Shown: one piece after another, positions 11,050 through 24,459 of the stretch
Layout: every line of letters begins with the position of its first letter
Position numbering within the stretch: position 1 is the stretch's first letter
Made by a program: the position numbers and the translations under genes
Notes under the pieces: model-generated
What the model saw: only the letters and a program-made list of their open reading frames with translations
The model's database searches: none
Told to the model about the DNA's origin: nothing
Source of the DNA: Rotaria sp. Silwood1
Taxonomy: Eukaryota > Rotifera > Eurotatoria > Philodinida > Philodinidae
Assembly (NCBI GenBank): GCA_905250075.1
Contig: CAJNOP010000008.1
Location: 4,225,805-4,289,804 of the forward strand
Direction: 5' to 3'
Length of the DNA: 64,000 nt

Positions 11050-12412
11050 CTAGTTTTGTTGTACTCCAGTCTTAAAATATTCGATCTCCTGACTAAACAT
11101 GCTCCGATCCGTCTCAAATTTGTATCAGTACTGAGAGACTCAGCACCGATCAAGATATCAGAATTTGACGATAAATCAATATTTTTTTTTTATCAAAGAT
11201 ATGAATTTGTTCGACATAATGATTGATCACTGAAAAACTAACATATACCCTTGCTCAAAGATGCCAGTGTTCATTAATTCAATACTTTTATCACACATTC
11301 ATTTCATAGTTAGCATGTGTATGGCAATGTCAGCTCATTTGTCAGTACATTAGTTAGTAAGAATAAGAAGAAAGAATTCAAGTGCTTTTCATTATGGAAC
11401 ATATGGGACTGATATTCTAACATGATTTTCGTAAAAATATCGTTCTCTTACATGCATATTTTACTGATCGAAATAAAACCTTGTAGCTCGAATAAGTCAT
11501 ATAGAATTGTTGATAGTCGAAATTGGCAAAGGTAATTGTGTAATAATGGTAATGAAAAGTGGATGATATGTAAGATGAAAGGAATAGTATCTAGAGGAAG
11601 TGTTTTCAAGCTTGACTCAAAATCACATCAAAGATTCAATCACTAGACGTGTTCTTCCATTAATAATCGAAAATCTATGTTCATTGCCTAAATAATCGAA
11701 CTGTTCGTCATGAATTAGCGACACAGATGTCATGAAATGCAATAATATACTTAAACTACAGTCATTAAATCTTGATCAATCATTATCGCCAATCTTTATG
11801 GCTAGGATTCAATATAAGTAGTTTCGAGCTGCATGCGTTTATATACACTAAGGTTTATTCAAAATTGTGACGGAAGTTTTGTTTAGATTTGATGATTTAG
11901 GTTGTCATATACGTAATTGTTCCTCACGTTCGTTCATTCGTTACGAATATTGTGGTTATGTATTAAGTGTTAAATATTTTTTCAACAACTATCACTTCCA
12001 TTATTTCAAGGATTCATTTCACTGTTTTTTATCTTTACTGATGCTAGTTAAATTTATAAACATTTCTCGGAAAATAGATCATATAAAGAAAAGTACTTGA
12101 ATTCTTTCTACTTATTCTTATTAACTAATGTACCGATAAAATGAGCTGACATTTCCATATACATGTGAACTATGAAATGAATGTGTGATAAAAGTATTGA
12201 ATTAATCAACACTGGCATCTTTGAGCAAGAGCATATCTTGGTTTTTCAATGATCAATCATTATGTCGAACAAATTTATATGTTTGATAAAAATAATATTG
12301 ATTTATTGTCAAATTTTAGAATCTTGATCAGTGCTGATATAAATTTGAGACGAATCAGAGCATGTTAAGTCAGGATATCGAATATTTTAAGACTGCAGTA
12401 CAACAAAACTAG
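11050..12412. mobile_element. 1.36-kb element with roughly 350-bp terminal inverted repeats and TA flanks
   Basis: The left arm starts CTAGTTTTGTTGTACTCC at 11050 and runs to about 11390. The right arm is its inverted copy from about 12060 to 12412. Both ends are flanked by TA (11048-11049 and 12413-12414), which fits a Tc1/mariner-type target duplication. The unique core (about 11400-12050) holds a short hydrophobic ORF at 11867-12100 that does not look like a transposase. It is probably non-autonomous. Confidence 0.7.
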
Positions 12413-12414
12413 TA

Positions 12415-13589
12415 AGAGTAAGAGTCGTATATCTTTGCTCAGCAGGTGTCAAAAACCAAAATCTTTTACAGAGTTTAATAGCTCACTGGGTTCTATTGTT
12501 TGAGCATAAACTCGATCGAAAAACAATTGGACAGTTGGGGATATTTTCTCATGAGTTACAAAAAAACATATAAGCAAAAAAGATGTGAAAAACCGTCGGT
12601 TTTTGAGCGATTTGAACAACATAGGTTTTCGCATACCTGAAGAGATAACTGAAAATATAAATGTGGGTCTTCTGTTCATTCACATTGCGCCATAGTGACT
12701 GTAGATCTAGTAGTTAATTTCTTTCGTTCTTATTTCTTATGCAATCGAAATGTACATTTTCAAATGACGAAGCCTATAGAGAAATAGTTTGTTTTATGAA
12801 ATTTTTCTTTTAAAATCATTTTGTTCTGCTAAGTATTGAAGTGATTTCTATGTCAAACATATATTTATAAGTATGGCTATTATGGGATTCCATAACAAGA
12901 AAAATTATATCTGACAATTGTATTTTATCGAAAGAGAGATTGATCATAGGTCTATTCATTTAAATATTTCATTAAAGGAAAAGAAAATTTTCGTGTATGT
13001 CAGCTTAATTGTCCAATGAGCCATTGAAAAAGAACAAACACAATCTATAGCTTCAATTAATCAACATTATAAAAATATATTCGATCGAAGTTGACTATAA
13101 ATTTTCTAAATCCTCCCATTAATAAAATATTTAGATAAAACATCTAGTACATTGAATCACATGTTAATATAAAAACTAAAAATATATTAATATATTATGT
13201 CCAATATGGCTCTATGTGATTGCTAGTATGTTCATTATTATTATGTATTATTACTATCATCATACGTCAATAGATACTACATGATCTTAAATCTGAGCAA
13301 GGTTCTTATATTTTGACTTGTTTATAGAAAACAAGTAGATGTTTATATTCTATTAAATCAATATTCTTTATTTATAAAATATTTCATCAAGTCAAATAGC
13401 ACAATTAAGAAAAACAATAGTAACATTCTGATCAAAGATCTTCATTAGTTATTTGTTTTCGTGGACTAATCAATCCAGTAATGAACAATATGTATTATCT
13501 GAATTAAAAGTATTATAATCTATTTATATATCGACAAGATTTTTTTAAAAATGATACAATTTCTTGAATGGAATTCATCATCTTATTAA
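12415..13589. other. Intergenic, no gene seen
   Basis: This is AT-rich sequence with only short ORFs. The 76-codon minus-strand frame at 12449-12679 has no motif and no convincing splice partners. Confidence 0.45.
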
Positions 13590-14026
13590 TTAGACACATT
13601 CATTGGCACTTTTTTGTATGCGATTTGTGATAGTATTCAATTGATTTTGCATTTGTACATTTTTTTCTTTGAGGTAATTACAAACAGTAGTGAGATCATT
13701 TATGACAGGTAATAACTGTTTAGCATTCGATTTTTTCTGAACAGTTTGTAATTTTGATAAATGTGTATTCCACTTATTTTGAAATTCATTGATCAAAGTT
13801 TCGAAATTACTAAAATAAAAAACGAAGATTTATTATGAAATGGATATCCATATAATAATACTAACGTCTTTTGTTCTTCTAATAATTTTGCTAGATGGTT
13901 TTCAGATACAACCTGTTGAGGACATTTAGCAGCTATATGTCCTTCATTCTGACATTGATAACAGACGATTCTTGGCCGATTGGATGGAATAGACTGTTGT
14001 GTATTTCTTGGTTGTGCAGACATCAT
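13590..14026 (-). CDS. CCHC zinc-knuckle protein with C-terminal coiled coil (126 aa, two exons)
   Basis: Minus-strand exons 14026-13866 and 13809-13590 join in phase (AC|T makes Thr) across a 56-base GT...AG intron. About residues 20-35 read CYQCQNEGHIAAKC, a complete CX2CX4HX4C zinc knuckle that binds single-stranded nucleic acid. The rest is a heptad-like helix rich in Lys, Gln, Leu and Asn (TLINEFQNKWNTHLSKLQT and on), consistent with a coiled coil. The start could be Met1 or Met2, which are adjacent. The knuckle resembles those of CNBP-like and retroelement Gag proteins; no other Gag or Pol parts are nearby, so a small host RNA-binding protein is favoured. Confidence 0.68.
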
Positions 14027-14163
14027 ATAATTTAAAAGTGTAATTATTACAATGTTTGAGATCCGTTTATATATACTCAGATATACTACATATATTTTAT
14101 GCAACAAAAGAAACGTAGGAATTTGTCAATGACACATTGGTTAGTTCCCTTTCCTATTGCAAC

Positions 14164-14262
14164 ATGGATGGTGAAAGTGGTGTTTCATTTAGCTTTGAAA
14201 TGAGAGAAATAAAAAAAGAAAAAGAGACAGAATTACGACATCATCATCGACAAACAGAACAG
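14164..14262 (+). CDS. Possible first exon of an unidentified gene
   Basis: An ATG at 14164 opens 33 codons of charged, helix-prone sequence (EMREIKKEKETELR) ending at a good donor, CAG|GTAAAT. It lies 137 bases from the divergent zinc-knuckle gene start, so the two could share a promoter. No downstream exon could be joined to it, so it may be a remnant. Confidence 0.25.
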
Positions 14263-15161
14263 GTAAATGTGTCGTAGTGAATAAAAATCGAACAAGCCAT
14301 GATTTCGACTCTACTCGTTTTGAACCTGGAGCAAATTTGAATCGTACGATTGCACTATCTTCGAGTAGGACATTTTTTGATTCAAAATTAATTCGATACT
14401 TGTCTTTTTGTTTCTCAAAATTTAACTATTCTTCTGATTTTTTTTTAATAAAGGACACAAGTTGACAATTGTCAGATTATTAGTCATCAATTATCAATAT
14501 GACAGTGAGAAGGTGGTTTCGAAGATAATATTTATTATTGTATAATTTTATCAACAACTATATGCAGATATCTGAGTAATTTATTTTGTTGGAAATTTCA
14601 TTTGATCGTTATCTGATGAATCATTTTCTTAAAAAGAAAAACAAAAGACACTCATACACATGAATCATAACATTGACTTCATACATGTTGTATTAAAACT
14701 TTCTTTTCTATCATCAATTTAGTGATATTTGGAATAATCCATAGAACAGTTAAGCTGATTAATCGTCTTGAATATTGAATTGAATATACATAAAATCAGT
14801 CACAAATCATATTTATTATTACATGAAATTAATCATTTATCTATTATTGATGAAACTATGATAAATGTAAATATGAGAGAGATTGATAATAATTCTTTTT
14901 ACATCATGAATTTAAGTAAAATTTTTGATTAAGATTTTATTATTTTATTTCTAAAATTATAAGCGAAACGTTCTTTTGAATACAGAATAACATATCTGAC
15001 ATCATAATACAAAAGAGAGAGCAATGAAAGTCTTATGACACATATAGTATCATTTTGTGCGTATTGATTCACACACACACCGAGTAGAAAATCAACGATG
15101 ATAATGAAAGACAATTATTTAAACTCTATCTCTATCCCTCTCTCTCTCTTTTCAAGTTTTA
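14263..15161. other. Intergenic, no gene seen
   Basis: AT-rich sequence with a short (CT)n tract near 15135-15149 just past the end of the NOS1AP gene. The ORFs at 14277-14465 and 14929-15114 show no family features. Confidence 0.45.
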
Positions 15162-18100
15162 TTAATTATTTATTGTCTTTAACGGGCTTCCTGTAAAAGC
15201 TGAATTGGTAAATGATGATGTTCCTGATGGAATTATATGATCATAAATATAATTTTCAATATGGTTTTTATTTGATGTTTTGATTGAAGAACTAGATGAT
15301 GTTGAAGAATATTCTTCATAATGAGAATTATTATTATTATTTTTTGAAATCTAAAATAAAATTATTCAATAACGAAAAAATAAAATTTATTTCTTTTATT
15401 TTTTTTACCGTTTCATTGATTGAAATTGATTGACTTGTTATATCATCAAGTATTGATGTACAATTGTGATTATTATTATTATTGTTATTATTAGTAGTAT
15501 TATGATTCCATGAATTAGTTATTTGTTGATCATGAATACTTGATAAAAATGTATCAGAAATATTTTCTGAGGACATCTCTTGTCCTTTACCAGAATCAGG
15601 TGAATCACTTGACAAATCTTGTTGATTTGGTGTTCCGCTTGTAGAAACAGAAGCGGTTAATGTTGAAAATAATGATGGAAGAAGAACTAAATCGGCTGGA
15701 CGGGATGGAAGACCCTAAAAATAAAGTTTGATTAATGATTCGAGAAAATAATTAAATCATTGTTATGTTATTGAATTCTGTAAAAAAAACAATTTCAAAA
15801 TAGAATATTTTCTAACTTTTATGATTTCATTAAACTTTTTTTCTTTTTCGAAAGAACGAAAATTATAGTTTTAGTACAATTATTTAATGTGAAAAAATCG
15901 TAGAAAACCTAAGTTTGAAAGTTGATTTTCATGATTATTTCAATATTTAGAAAATAACTGATAGTAAACTTTGTTTAATATTACATTTAGTTAAATAATT
16001 CATAGTAATGACTGACTTTAAGTAAAAAAATAGTCAAATTTCAAATCTTTATCCAGACGGGCAGACTTTTAAAAAAAAGCATTTTAGAAAGAAAATAAAA
16101 ATTCATATTGTTTCTACTCGGAGGAGAAAAAACATTTGTTGATTATAATTGCGGTCTGTTATTGGTCACAGTCTGTGAAAGAATAACATAGATGTTAAAT
16201 GACATGTCATTCAACATTTTGCTGCCAATTGGTTGACATACGACAATCAATTTCTCGTTATCATGACAAATCGAAAGATAAGTCATTTAACAGCGATTGT
16301 TTACAATAAAAATATTGCCATCATATTTGACATAACAATTTGTTTATGTTATATTAGAGACTAAATACCTTCAATGTCTTCAAGTTTTCATTTTTATTTA
16401 ACTTCATTTCAAGTTCATGAGTATAATGTAATAATTGTTGAATATGTGTTAATAATTCTCGATTTCGTTGAATTAATTGTTTATTTTTATTCTAAAAAAA
16501 AAAAAATTCATTTAAAATAAGAAAATATTTTTAATGAGAAAATAAAACGTACTTGTGAATCAATTCGTGCTGCAATTTCAATATTTAATTGTTCTTTTAT
16601 TAATTTAATTTGATTAAATGCTACTTCTGATTCATGTTGCATTTGTTGTAATTGTTCTTGCATAAATTGCATTTGATGTTTAAGTGTAAATTCACTTGAT
16701 GAATAAGATTGAAGTGCATTTCGTTCATTATTTACTGATGACTAAAATAATAAGAAGAAAATATAGATTAGTTTCTTTTTGAAAAGAAAAATTTTATTAA
16801 TCACAATTGGAATTTGAACACTTTGTAAATAACGTTCAGCTTTTTCTACTGAATCCATATGTGGTACAAGAATTTCTAAATAAACATAAAATTGATTTAA
16901 AAAAAAAAAAATTTTTTTTCTATAAACAAACTATTTTCTTGTTGAGAAAAATTTATATTAACTGGACTAGATGTTAAAGTATTATTTGATGTTTGTTGTA
17001 AAGATAATTTATGACAAACTTCAAAAGCTTGACCAATAGTACGAACAATATGAATCGCTTCATTCTAAAAAAAGAATAAATGATTTAATGAAAATTTCAA
17101 TCAAAAATAATAATCAGAAGTATTGCCTATCAACTTAGGAGTAAATCAGAATATGTCGTTTTTGATTAAAAAGTTTTATTCTATTTATTTCAAATTGGTT
17201 TTCTAAGTCCTATCGTGAGTTTAAGTATATTAACGAAGAGAAAACATAACACTGCAATGGATCGAGATAATACTAAAAAGAACATTTGTTGACATAATTT
17301 GAAAAAACTTCTAATGTTTTATATTATAAAGAAGTCAAGGTAATTTGATGCATTTGATTTTGATATTATCTTGATTATCTATTAGATGAATATTGAACAC
17401 TTGTCAAGTGACAAAGCCCTTGTGTGATAAATCTTGTCTTAGTAAATAATCTTTAATGAGATTCAAGAAAGCCTAAAAAGATATGTGTCCATGAACCTTT
17501 CTTTTTCAATTATGGGTACTTTAATAAGTTTTTCAATAAGATATCGTGGCTTTCAAATTGAAATTTGGTATAAATAAATTTCTCAAAAGAACTAGTTCAT
17601 TTAAAAACCTATCATATATTCTAATATCTCCTATTCTTAGATAACAACATTGAAAATTCTATTATTAGAACAAAGTAAAATTGATGTCTTATATTTATAT
17701 TTCAAAGTCTAACATTTTTATCATAAGTTTGCTCAAGTGAGAAGTTTATTGATCGAAAGTTTTTGATTCGAACATTTGATTTTAAAAATGATCTACAAAG
17801 AAACATGCCATTCTATTGAAAAACTCATCATAACGAAGAAACCAAGATCCAATAGATATGAATTCTTTTAGATTTTTTTCTATTCTCATCAGAGTCTATT
17901 TCATGATGTAAGATTTATCTTAAAAATACTTTCTGTCTTGTCAAAGTTGACTCATACTTTGAAATATTGTTCGATGTAATAAAAACATATATGCTATTCA
18001 ACGTTGATAGAATCAAACTAATGAGGGAACATTCCCAAGTGATTCGCTCTGTTTTGATTCATTCGTAAGTCATTCAATAGAGTATATTGAGATAAGAAAT

Positions 18101-19484
18101 AGCCTAAAAGAATTCGTGCCTATGGCCTAGTAGTGAGGAGTTATGGCCGTTTTACTGAAATTTTTACTGTGAGCAAGGCATTACGGAAAAAAACCAAACT
18201 GAAAGATTTCGAGCTGAAATTCTATACATGCATAGATTTGATAGTCATTATATAGTCCTGAAAGTTTCAACGAAAACGAACATGTCTCTCTCGAGTTATT
18301 CAACTTTTTAAAAAAAGCTGTTTACTATAGAAGGACACAATAATCCAGTTTAGTTGGAAATTGAATAACTCGAGAAAGACATGTTCGTTTTCGTTGAAAC
18401 TTTCAGGACTATATAATGACTATTAAATCTATCTATATATGGAATTTCAGCTCAAAATGTTTCAGTTTGGTTTTTTCCGTAATGCCTGGCTCACAGTAAA
18501 AATTTTAGTAAAATGGTCATAACTCCTCACTACTAGACCATGGGCACGAATCCTTTTACGCTATTTCTTATCTCAATATACTCTATCGAATGGCTTACGA
18601 ATGAATCAAAACAGAGCGAATCACTTGGAAATGTTCCCTCGTAAGAGAGAATTTTCATCATTTCTTATTTTTAGTTTTCATAAACAAAAAGTTTTGAAAA
18701 TATTTAAATACATCAAAATCTTATAATCAAATGATTTCTAATGATAAGTTCATTATTTAATGAATACAATAAATAGAATTTTGTGATGCACAAGAGAAAG
18801 TATTTACCGTCTTATATGCTTTAAAGACATTGCAACGAAATGCATTAGTAGTATTATCACGTGCTATAAAACTGAAAATTTTTAAGTCTTGACTATCATG
18901 TGAGACATAAAACACTCTAGAATACAAACAAAAAAAAGACAATGATAAATATATTTTAAATTGTTTGTTTCTATACCGATTAATTGGATGTTGTATTAAC
19001 ATTGTTTTATCTTCATCGAAATAAAGATTTTTCTAAATAAATAAAGTAGCGAAATTTTTAGAAAATTTCTAAAATTTCTATTACTTTATTCTTTTTTGAT
19101 GAAAAAGCTTGAATCCCATTAACAGATATTGATAAATTAATAGAACGTTTTTTAACTGATCTTGCTTTGAATTCATACTAAATTAGAGTATTATTCTTTT
19201 TAATAGGAATTTTTAATTTAATAATGAACTTACACGAATACGACGCATATCAGCTACAATTTCACTACGACTCGTTGGTTTTGGTATTTCGAGTGATCCA
19301 ATAAACTAAATAAAAGATATAATATTTCTTATAAGAAATAGTTTGTTTTTTTTTTGTTTTTAATATTAATTACTTTAACTTTAAATTGAATTCCATGTTG
19401 AAATTCTTCATCGTTATGTAGCGAAACTTTATTATCGTACCCATCCTCACGCATAGGATTATAGGTTCGATTTTTCGTTGACAT
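15162..19484 (-). CDS. NOS1AP: NOS1AP/CAPON-like PTB-domain adaptor (483 aa, eleven exons)
   Basis: Eleven minus-strand exons join in phase: 19484-19374, 19305-19234, 19177-19085, 19032-18977, 18916-18808, 17064-16932, 16875-16805, 16741-16553, 16491-16369, 15714-15409 and 15350-15162. Residues about 25-175 form the PTB domain. The hallmarks MRRIRYEFKA and [20 protein letters not shown] are nearly those of CAPON, as is the start with [15 protein letters not shown]. Residues about 220-320 form a Gln/Glu-rich coiled coil, as in CAPON. The C-terminal third is low complexity with eight Asn in a row. In mammals the protein links neuronal nitric oxide synthase to Dexras1 and Scribble. The mammalian PDZ-binding tail is absent here: the chain ends LKTINN, so nNOS binding is doubtful. 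Intron 5 is long (1,743 bases) and holds a foldback element. Confidence 0.92.
18023..18640. mobile_element. Foldback element in intron 5 of NOS1AP
   Basis: The ends read GAGGGAACATTCCCAAGTGA (left) and the inverted TCACTTGGAAATGTTCCCTC (right). Arms of about 285 bases per side pair around a short loop near 18306-18360. The arms share GAAAGTTTCAACGAAAACGA and the phrase ATTCGTGCC...GGAGTTATGGCCGTTTTACT. It is wholly intronic and on neither strand encodes a protein. It is related to the element at 21038-21525. Confidence 0.8.
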
Positions 19485-21037
19485 TCGTAAAGATCTAAAT
19501 AGATATAAAATATCAAAAAAATTCTTTTCGTTTATTCATTCGTTTGTTAGACTTTTATCGAAGAAATAATTCAACGAATCATTTATAATCATGAAAAACA
19601 TTTCAATTTTCATTATTAAAACCAACCTTAGAAAATCTAATAAAGCGATTATCTAATAGATGTCATTAGTAGGTAATTTCTTGTTCATGCAAATATTTCG
19701 CTGTCGTATGTATATAAAACGAGAAAACTCTTTTGAATATTTTGCTATTTATAGCATCGTGTTAAGAATGGAAAATAAATCTTGATAAGATTAAATGACT
19801 CGTACATTTTTAGTATTGTCATTAAACGAGCGAACTTTCGATTTGAAATTGTACTTTCTCTAGCTATGAAACAATTCAGAAATATTCAAGAATTGACTTT
19901 TTTTTTTAAAATACTTATATGAAGTAACTTTTCATTTGTCTGCATGCTTTAAAAAGTATAAAAAATATTTATTAGTCAAATCTCTTACGATAATAATATG
20001 AATTCATAACTCATAAGACACATGAAACAAGTCTATATAATCTATGACATTTTTTTCTGATTCAAAATTAATTCTAATATGAATTCCATTGACTTCAATA
20101 TTGAAATTCTACTAACTAAATACATACCTTTTCCACCGCATTTTTTTCCCACGAAATATAGATCTAATCTCCCATAAGCATCATCAAAAAAAAACCGAGT
20201 AGTATATCTTCTGTTTCTTTTTTTTTAAGGTTCAAATATATACTACACATCACATGAACTATTTGGATGATACTATCATATAGATAAAATGTTACATCGT
20301 ATGATGTAGCCATGTCGTTTTGCTCATTGCTTTATAACATGTACATATGCATATATGAAGAGATGAGTGAATCTATCTTACCAATACGACGATGATATCA
20401 GACGAGCATATACTTTCTTTTTTTGCGCTATTAAACGACAAGACATTTAAATAATCATAGGCCATTTATCAAATACATTCTTTTTCAATGAACGGACACC
20501 TTTGAAGATCATTTTTTTCGTTCTGTTTCTTTTTGCTCGTAGAGAACGATTTTTTTGGCCTCGTCATTCGTGTAAGTGCTAAGCTGTTTTATACACATAG
20601 ACAAATAAATAACAAACGATTTTATCAACCTTTCAATCATATATAATATTATCATGTGTTGAAATGATCAAGTACAAGGTCTTAATCTATTTTTTATGTA
20701 TTCAATATATAAAAAGCATCTTTCATATGTCTCATCCGTCCGATAACAATATTGTGAAGGTGCATATATTGGAATATTTGCGTCTGTCAATCACCTTGAA
20801 AGAGAAGAAGATCTAAGAACTGTCATAACAATATATTATGTTTGACATGTTTATATCAATTAAGAAGTGTCTGTCAACAATATGATTATTTTACTCTCTG
20901 GAAATCTATTCTTGCTATGAAAAATTCTTGAAAAAGTTTAGTAAAACGAAGAATGTTCATTTTAGAATCATCAGATTAGTGGTATGATAATCCTTTTACT
21001 TCAGCTCTTACAAGAGAATCATATCAACTAAAACATG
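19485..21037. other. Region upstream of NOS1AP, no gene seen
   Basis: AT-rich, non-coding as far as can be seen. It should contain the NOS1AP promoter; no motif is distinctive enough to name. Confidence 0.45.
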
Positions 21038-21525
21038 CCGTTTCAGCTCATATTAGGCCAGCAAGAAGGCATCGATGAGACTAGCAAAGATCTAAAAGGA
21101 TTCGTGTCTATGAATCTTTGACGCCCAGTTATGACTGTTTTTTTACTGAATCGTCGATTAATTTTTAGGTTTTTGATCGAAAAATCAAAAATGGAATTTC
21201 GACCTGAAATTTTGCTAATAGATAGACGTCATGATCTTTAGAATGTCCTGAAAGTTTCAACCCACAAAAATATTTCTTTGTTGTGATATTGAATTTCCAA
21301 AAACTAGTCGCTCCCTACACACATGTCATAATTAGACCTATATATAAGCAAAATTTTAGGACTGAAATTTCGTTTTATTTTTTATTTTTTGATGAACACC
21401 TAAAAATGCATTGAAAATTCAGTAAAATAGTCATAAATCGGTGCCAAAAATTAATGAACACGAATCCTTTTACGCTTCTGCTAGTTTCACCAATACCTTC
21501 TTGTGAGCCCAATATGAGCTCAAAC
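21038..21525. mobile_element. Older foldback element related to the NOS1AP intronic element
   Basis: The arms 21038-21190 and about 21380-21525 are imperfect inverted copies, sharing the GAGCTCATATTGGGC type of block and AAAAGGATTCGTGT. It also shares the inner phrases TCCTGAAAGTTTCAAC and AATTTCG.CCTGAAATTT with the element at 18023-18640, so both belong to one family. This copy is more diverged and so probably older. Confidence 0.65.
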
Positions 21526-24171
21526 AGCGAGTGTAACTTTCGGTAGTTCTTTCGTCATCATAAATTAATTAAATAAAAATGACGAAATACCAAACGAATA
21601 GGTCTGCTTTTATCGCATAACTTACTTGAGCAAATCCATATGTATAATTGTTGCCAAATAAACAATAAAATTGCTTTTGTTCGATTTGATAATCAAATCA
21701 TGTCAATGTGTCGATCAAGTATTCATACAATGTTTTCTTATTGATTAAATATGAAAGACAAACAAAACACTACGATATCTAAAATAAATTATCGTATCTT
21801 TGTGATAAGAAATACTAAAATGCATATCGTCTTGTTTCTACAATATTTAATCTATAACCATGCTGTCTGATTCTTGTTTCTCAATAATATACAACTGACA
21901 AAAATAGCAAAGATAGAATTACATATAGATAATTGATTTTTTGTCCGGAAGAAAGACAAAAAAAAAAACAACAAAGAAAGAAAATTTTCGCCTTGTCTAT
22001 TCATATTATCTTAGTTTTTTCATGGAGAGCGATGAATAATACTGTTTATAGAAAGAATTACAAGTAGTGAGCCCTATGATTCTCTATAAAGATGAAAGAG
22101 TAATCAATCATTTACACGCTAAAAGTGAGAATATATATTTGGTATGAAAGAATAAATTATAGTTTGTCTTACTTTGAATGTTCTAATAGTAGTTCAATTA
22201 GGTTAATTTATTTTCTTATTCAAGGTATTCTCGCCAAATACGTTTATCAATGTATCTTTTCTTCTAAGTTAATGTCAAATAAGTTGGTTTCTACGTGAGA
22301 AATGAATGACAGACGACTGATGAGTTATAATGAAGGATAGAAAAGAAATATTTGATTTTAATTAAGACAAATATTTTTTTTCTTGAAAATAAATGATAAT
22401 TATTATTTTCATATGATAAATCAATAGTATTGTATGTAATGTAAAGTTTCATATATGTATAAATACATATTATTATCGATATGCTATGAATGGAACCGTA
22501 GACTAATAATAAAAACAATGAAATAATTTTTTTCTAAATAATATTTTTATTTTTTATGAACTATTGATTAGTTGTTTAATTGAGTTAATTGCATTTATTT
22601 TATTGTATTCTTATGATCTTAGTGTTAAGATTGATTGGTTTTGAATGAAAAGAAAAAGATTTCTTTGAATTTTGTTTTACATGTGGCGAATTTATGTGAT
22701 TCAGATGTTTCCATAATAACTAATATTGTTCTATCAATACCAGTATCAGTTATGAAAACTAGCAATTTGTCTTTGTTACTTGATAATTTATTCGTCGATG
22801 TCGTTTTCACATGGATATCACAATCTAATCAAATAGGATTGCAACAATTTTTTAGAATCACTTTTAGTAGTAGATTAAATATTTCTTCTCTTTATGAACG
22901 TATATGATTCAAAGAATATTGCTTATCTTGTAATATTCAAACAACTTTTGCTTGTACAAAGATAACTTTTACAAGTGTAACAAAAATCAGCAACAAGTTC
23001 AACTAAATCCATTGCAACAATATCAAAAATGAAGAATGAACCTTTTTTATAATTTGAATTAAATAAGTTACGCATTAAGTAGTTATTATTATCATATATA
23101 TTGACAGAAAAATAAAAATAAACAGCAAACACTGTTTAATTCATTCGTATTAAGTATGAACTATCTACTAGCTTTCTCATATTAATGAATTATGTGGTCT
23201 TCATTGTTTGTTTTTTTTTCTGTTTATATTAATGTTTAAGTCGTCATTCAAAACTTGATTTTATACTTAAAGATAGTGGTTCATCCCTAATATGAAAAGA
23301 GCTAGTATCTAATCTATAGATCTTCATCGTCACTCTCACTTTATGGATTGTGATCAGAAGACCTTCATCATCACTATTCTCTCATTCTCTGAATATCAAT
23401 GGTGATCTTCAATTATCTCCGATTTTAACGATTCGTGGTCGATAAATAAAATAGATGGATAAAAAACATTGATTTGGTTTTGTCTTCTTGAAAACTACAT
23501 GATTAATAAATTAACACTCAAGAATTCTCAAAATTTACTTAGCGAACATTCACTGTAATGCATTTAAACTTGTAAAGAAGACTGATACTTCGTCTGAATT
23601 ATTCGTTTGTGTCACATTGGTATGCGAACAGATAAAAGTCTAAAAACTGGAAGGTTAAAAAGTTGAAAATTCGAGATAATTTTCTGAGTTTTACATGTAT
23701 GGATATATGTGGCGTTCATATTCTAGTAAAATTTATATGATACGAAGAATGACATTATCAAAATGGTTGATTCTATTTATTTTCTATTTTGTAAAAATGC
23801 AGTTTAGTTTATTGTACAGTACACAATACAAATAATGTAAATTCTTTTACTAGACTCGATTATTTTATTTTGATGGCATTATCAGTAATACATCTGTTCA
23901 ATTTAATTATGATAAATACAAGTATATTTTAGAATCTAAAAACAAAACCGTTAAGCCAAGAGCTATTTACCTATTGAGCTATACGCAAGAACCATTCAAA
24001 TCGATTTACTTGAAAGTCATTAAATTGAACAGGCATTGAACACAAATGAATGAACAGTTTTCCCCATGCTTTAGTTCGATCAATTCATTTACAAAAAGAA
24101 AAAGATTATTGGAAAAGAGGAATTAAAGAAAGCATTTATTGAAAAATCAATCAACTAACAAATATGATACA
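21526..24171. other. Intergenic, no confident gene
   Basis: AT-rich. Open frames of 75-90 codons overlap on both strands at 22291-23132, but lack ATG starts, splice partners or motifs. A diverged inverted repeat of about 145 bases (about 23160-23310) carries TACTAGCTYTTYTCATATTA at both ends. Confidence 0.45.
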
Positions 24172-24459
24172 CCCAGGTCTAGAAATACGAGTCGGTTCCA
24201 ACAGGAAAATACCGGAAATCGTTGAAACATGGAAACAGTATTCCAGTTGGAAATTATCTCCATTTTTTTCCGATGATGTCTGGCCAGTTCCTGCCGGACA
24301 GCACAAAACATTGGCAGGAATCTCTCGGAAAATTTCCGACCGTAATACTGCTTCCAAGCTTCAGCGATTTCCGATGTTTTCTTGCAGGATATGGTGACTT
24401 TTCCGCATCTTTTCTGTCGAATCCTGCGAGATCCGTTAATCAGAATCTTCGATCTAGAT
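24172..24459. mobile_element. CCCAGGTCGA-end MITE, diverged copy
   Basis: The left end reads CCCAGGTCTAGAAATACGAG. The right end is AGAATCTTCGATCTAG, a decayed inverse of the CCCAGGTCGAAGATTC end. It belongs to the same family as 57742-58018, in opposite orientation. The interior is GC-richer than its surroundings, with repeated TTTTCCG and GGAAA blocks. The overlapping ORFs on both strands are by-products of this composition. Confidence 0.7.

Noticed and set aside
13793-14107. The zinc knuckle as part of a retrotransposon Gag
   Set aside because: No protease, reverse transcriptase, integrase or LTR is nearby, and the gene has a phase-preserving intron.
22291-23132. Cluster of overlapping ORFs on both strands
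   Set aside because: No ATG-supported frame, opposite-strand overlap, and no recognisable motif or splice structure.
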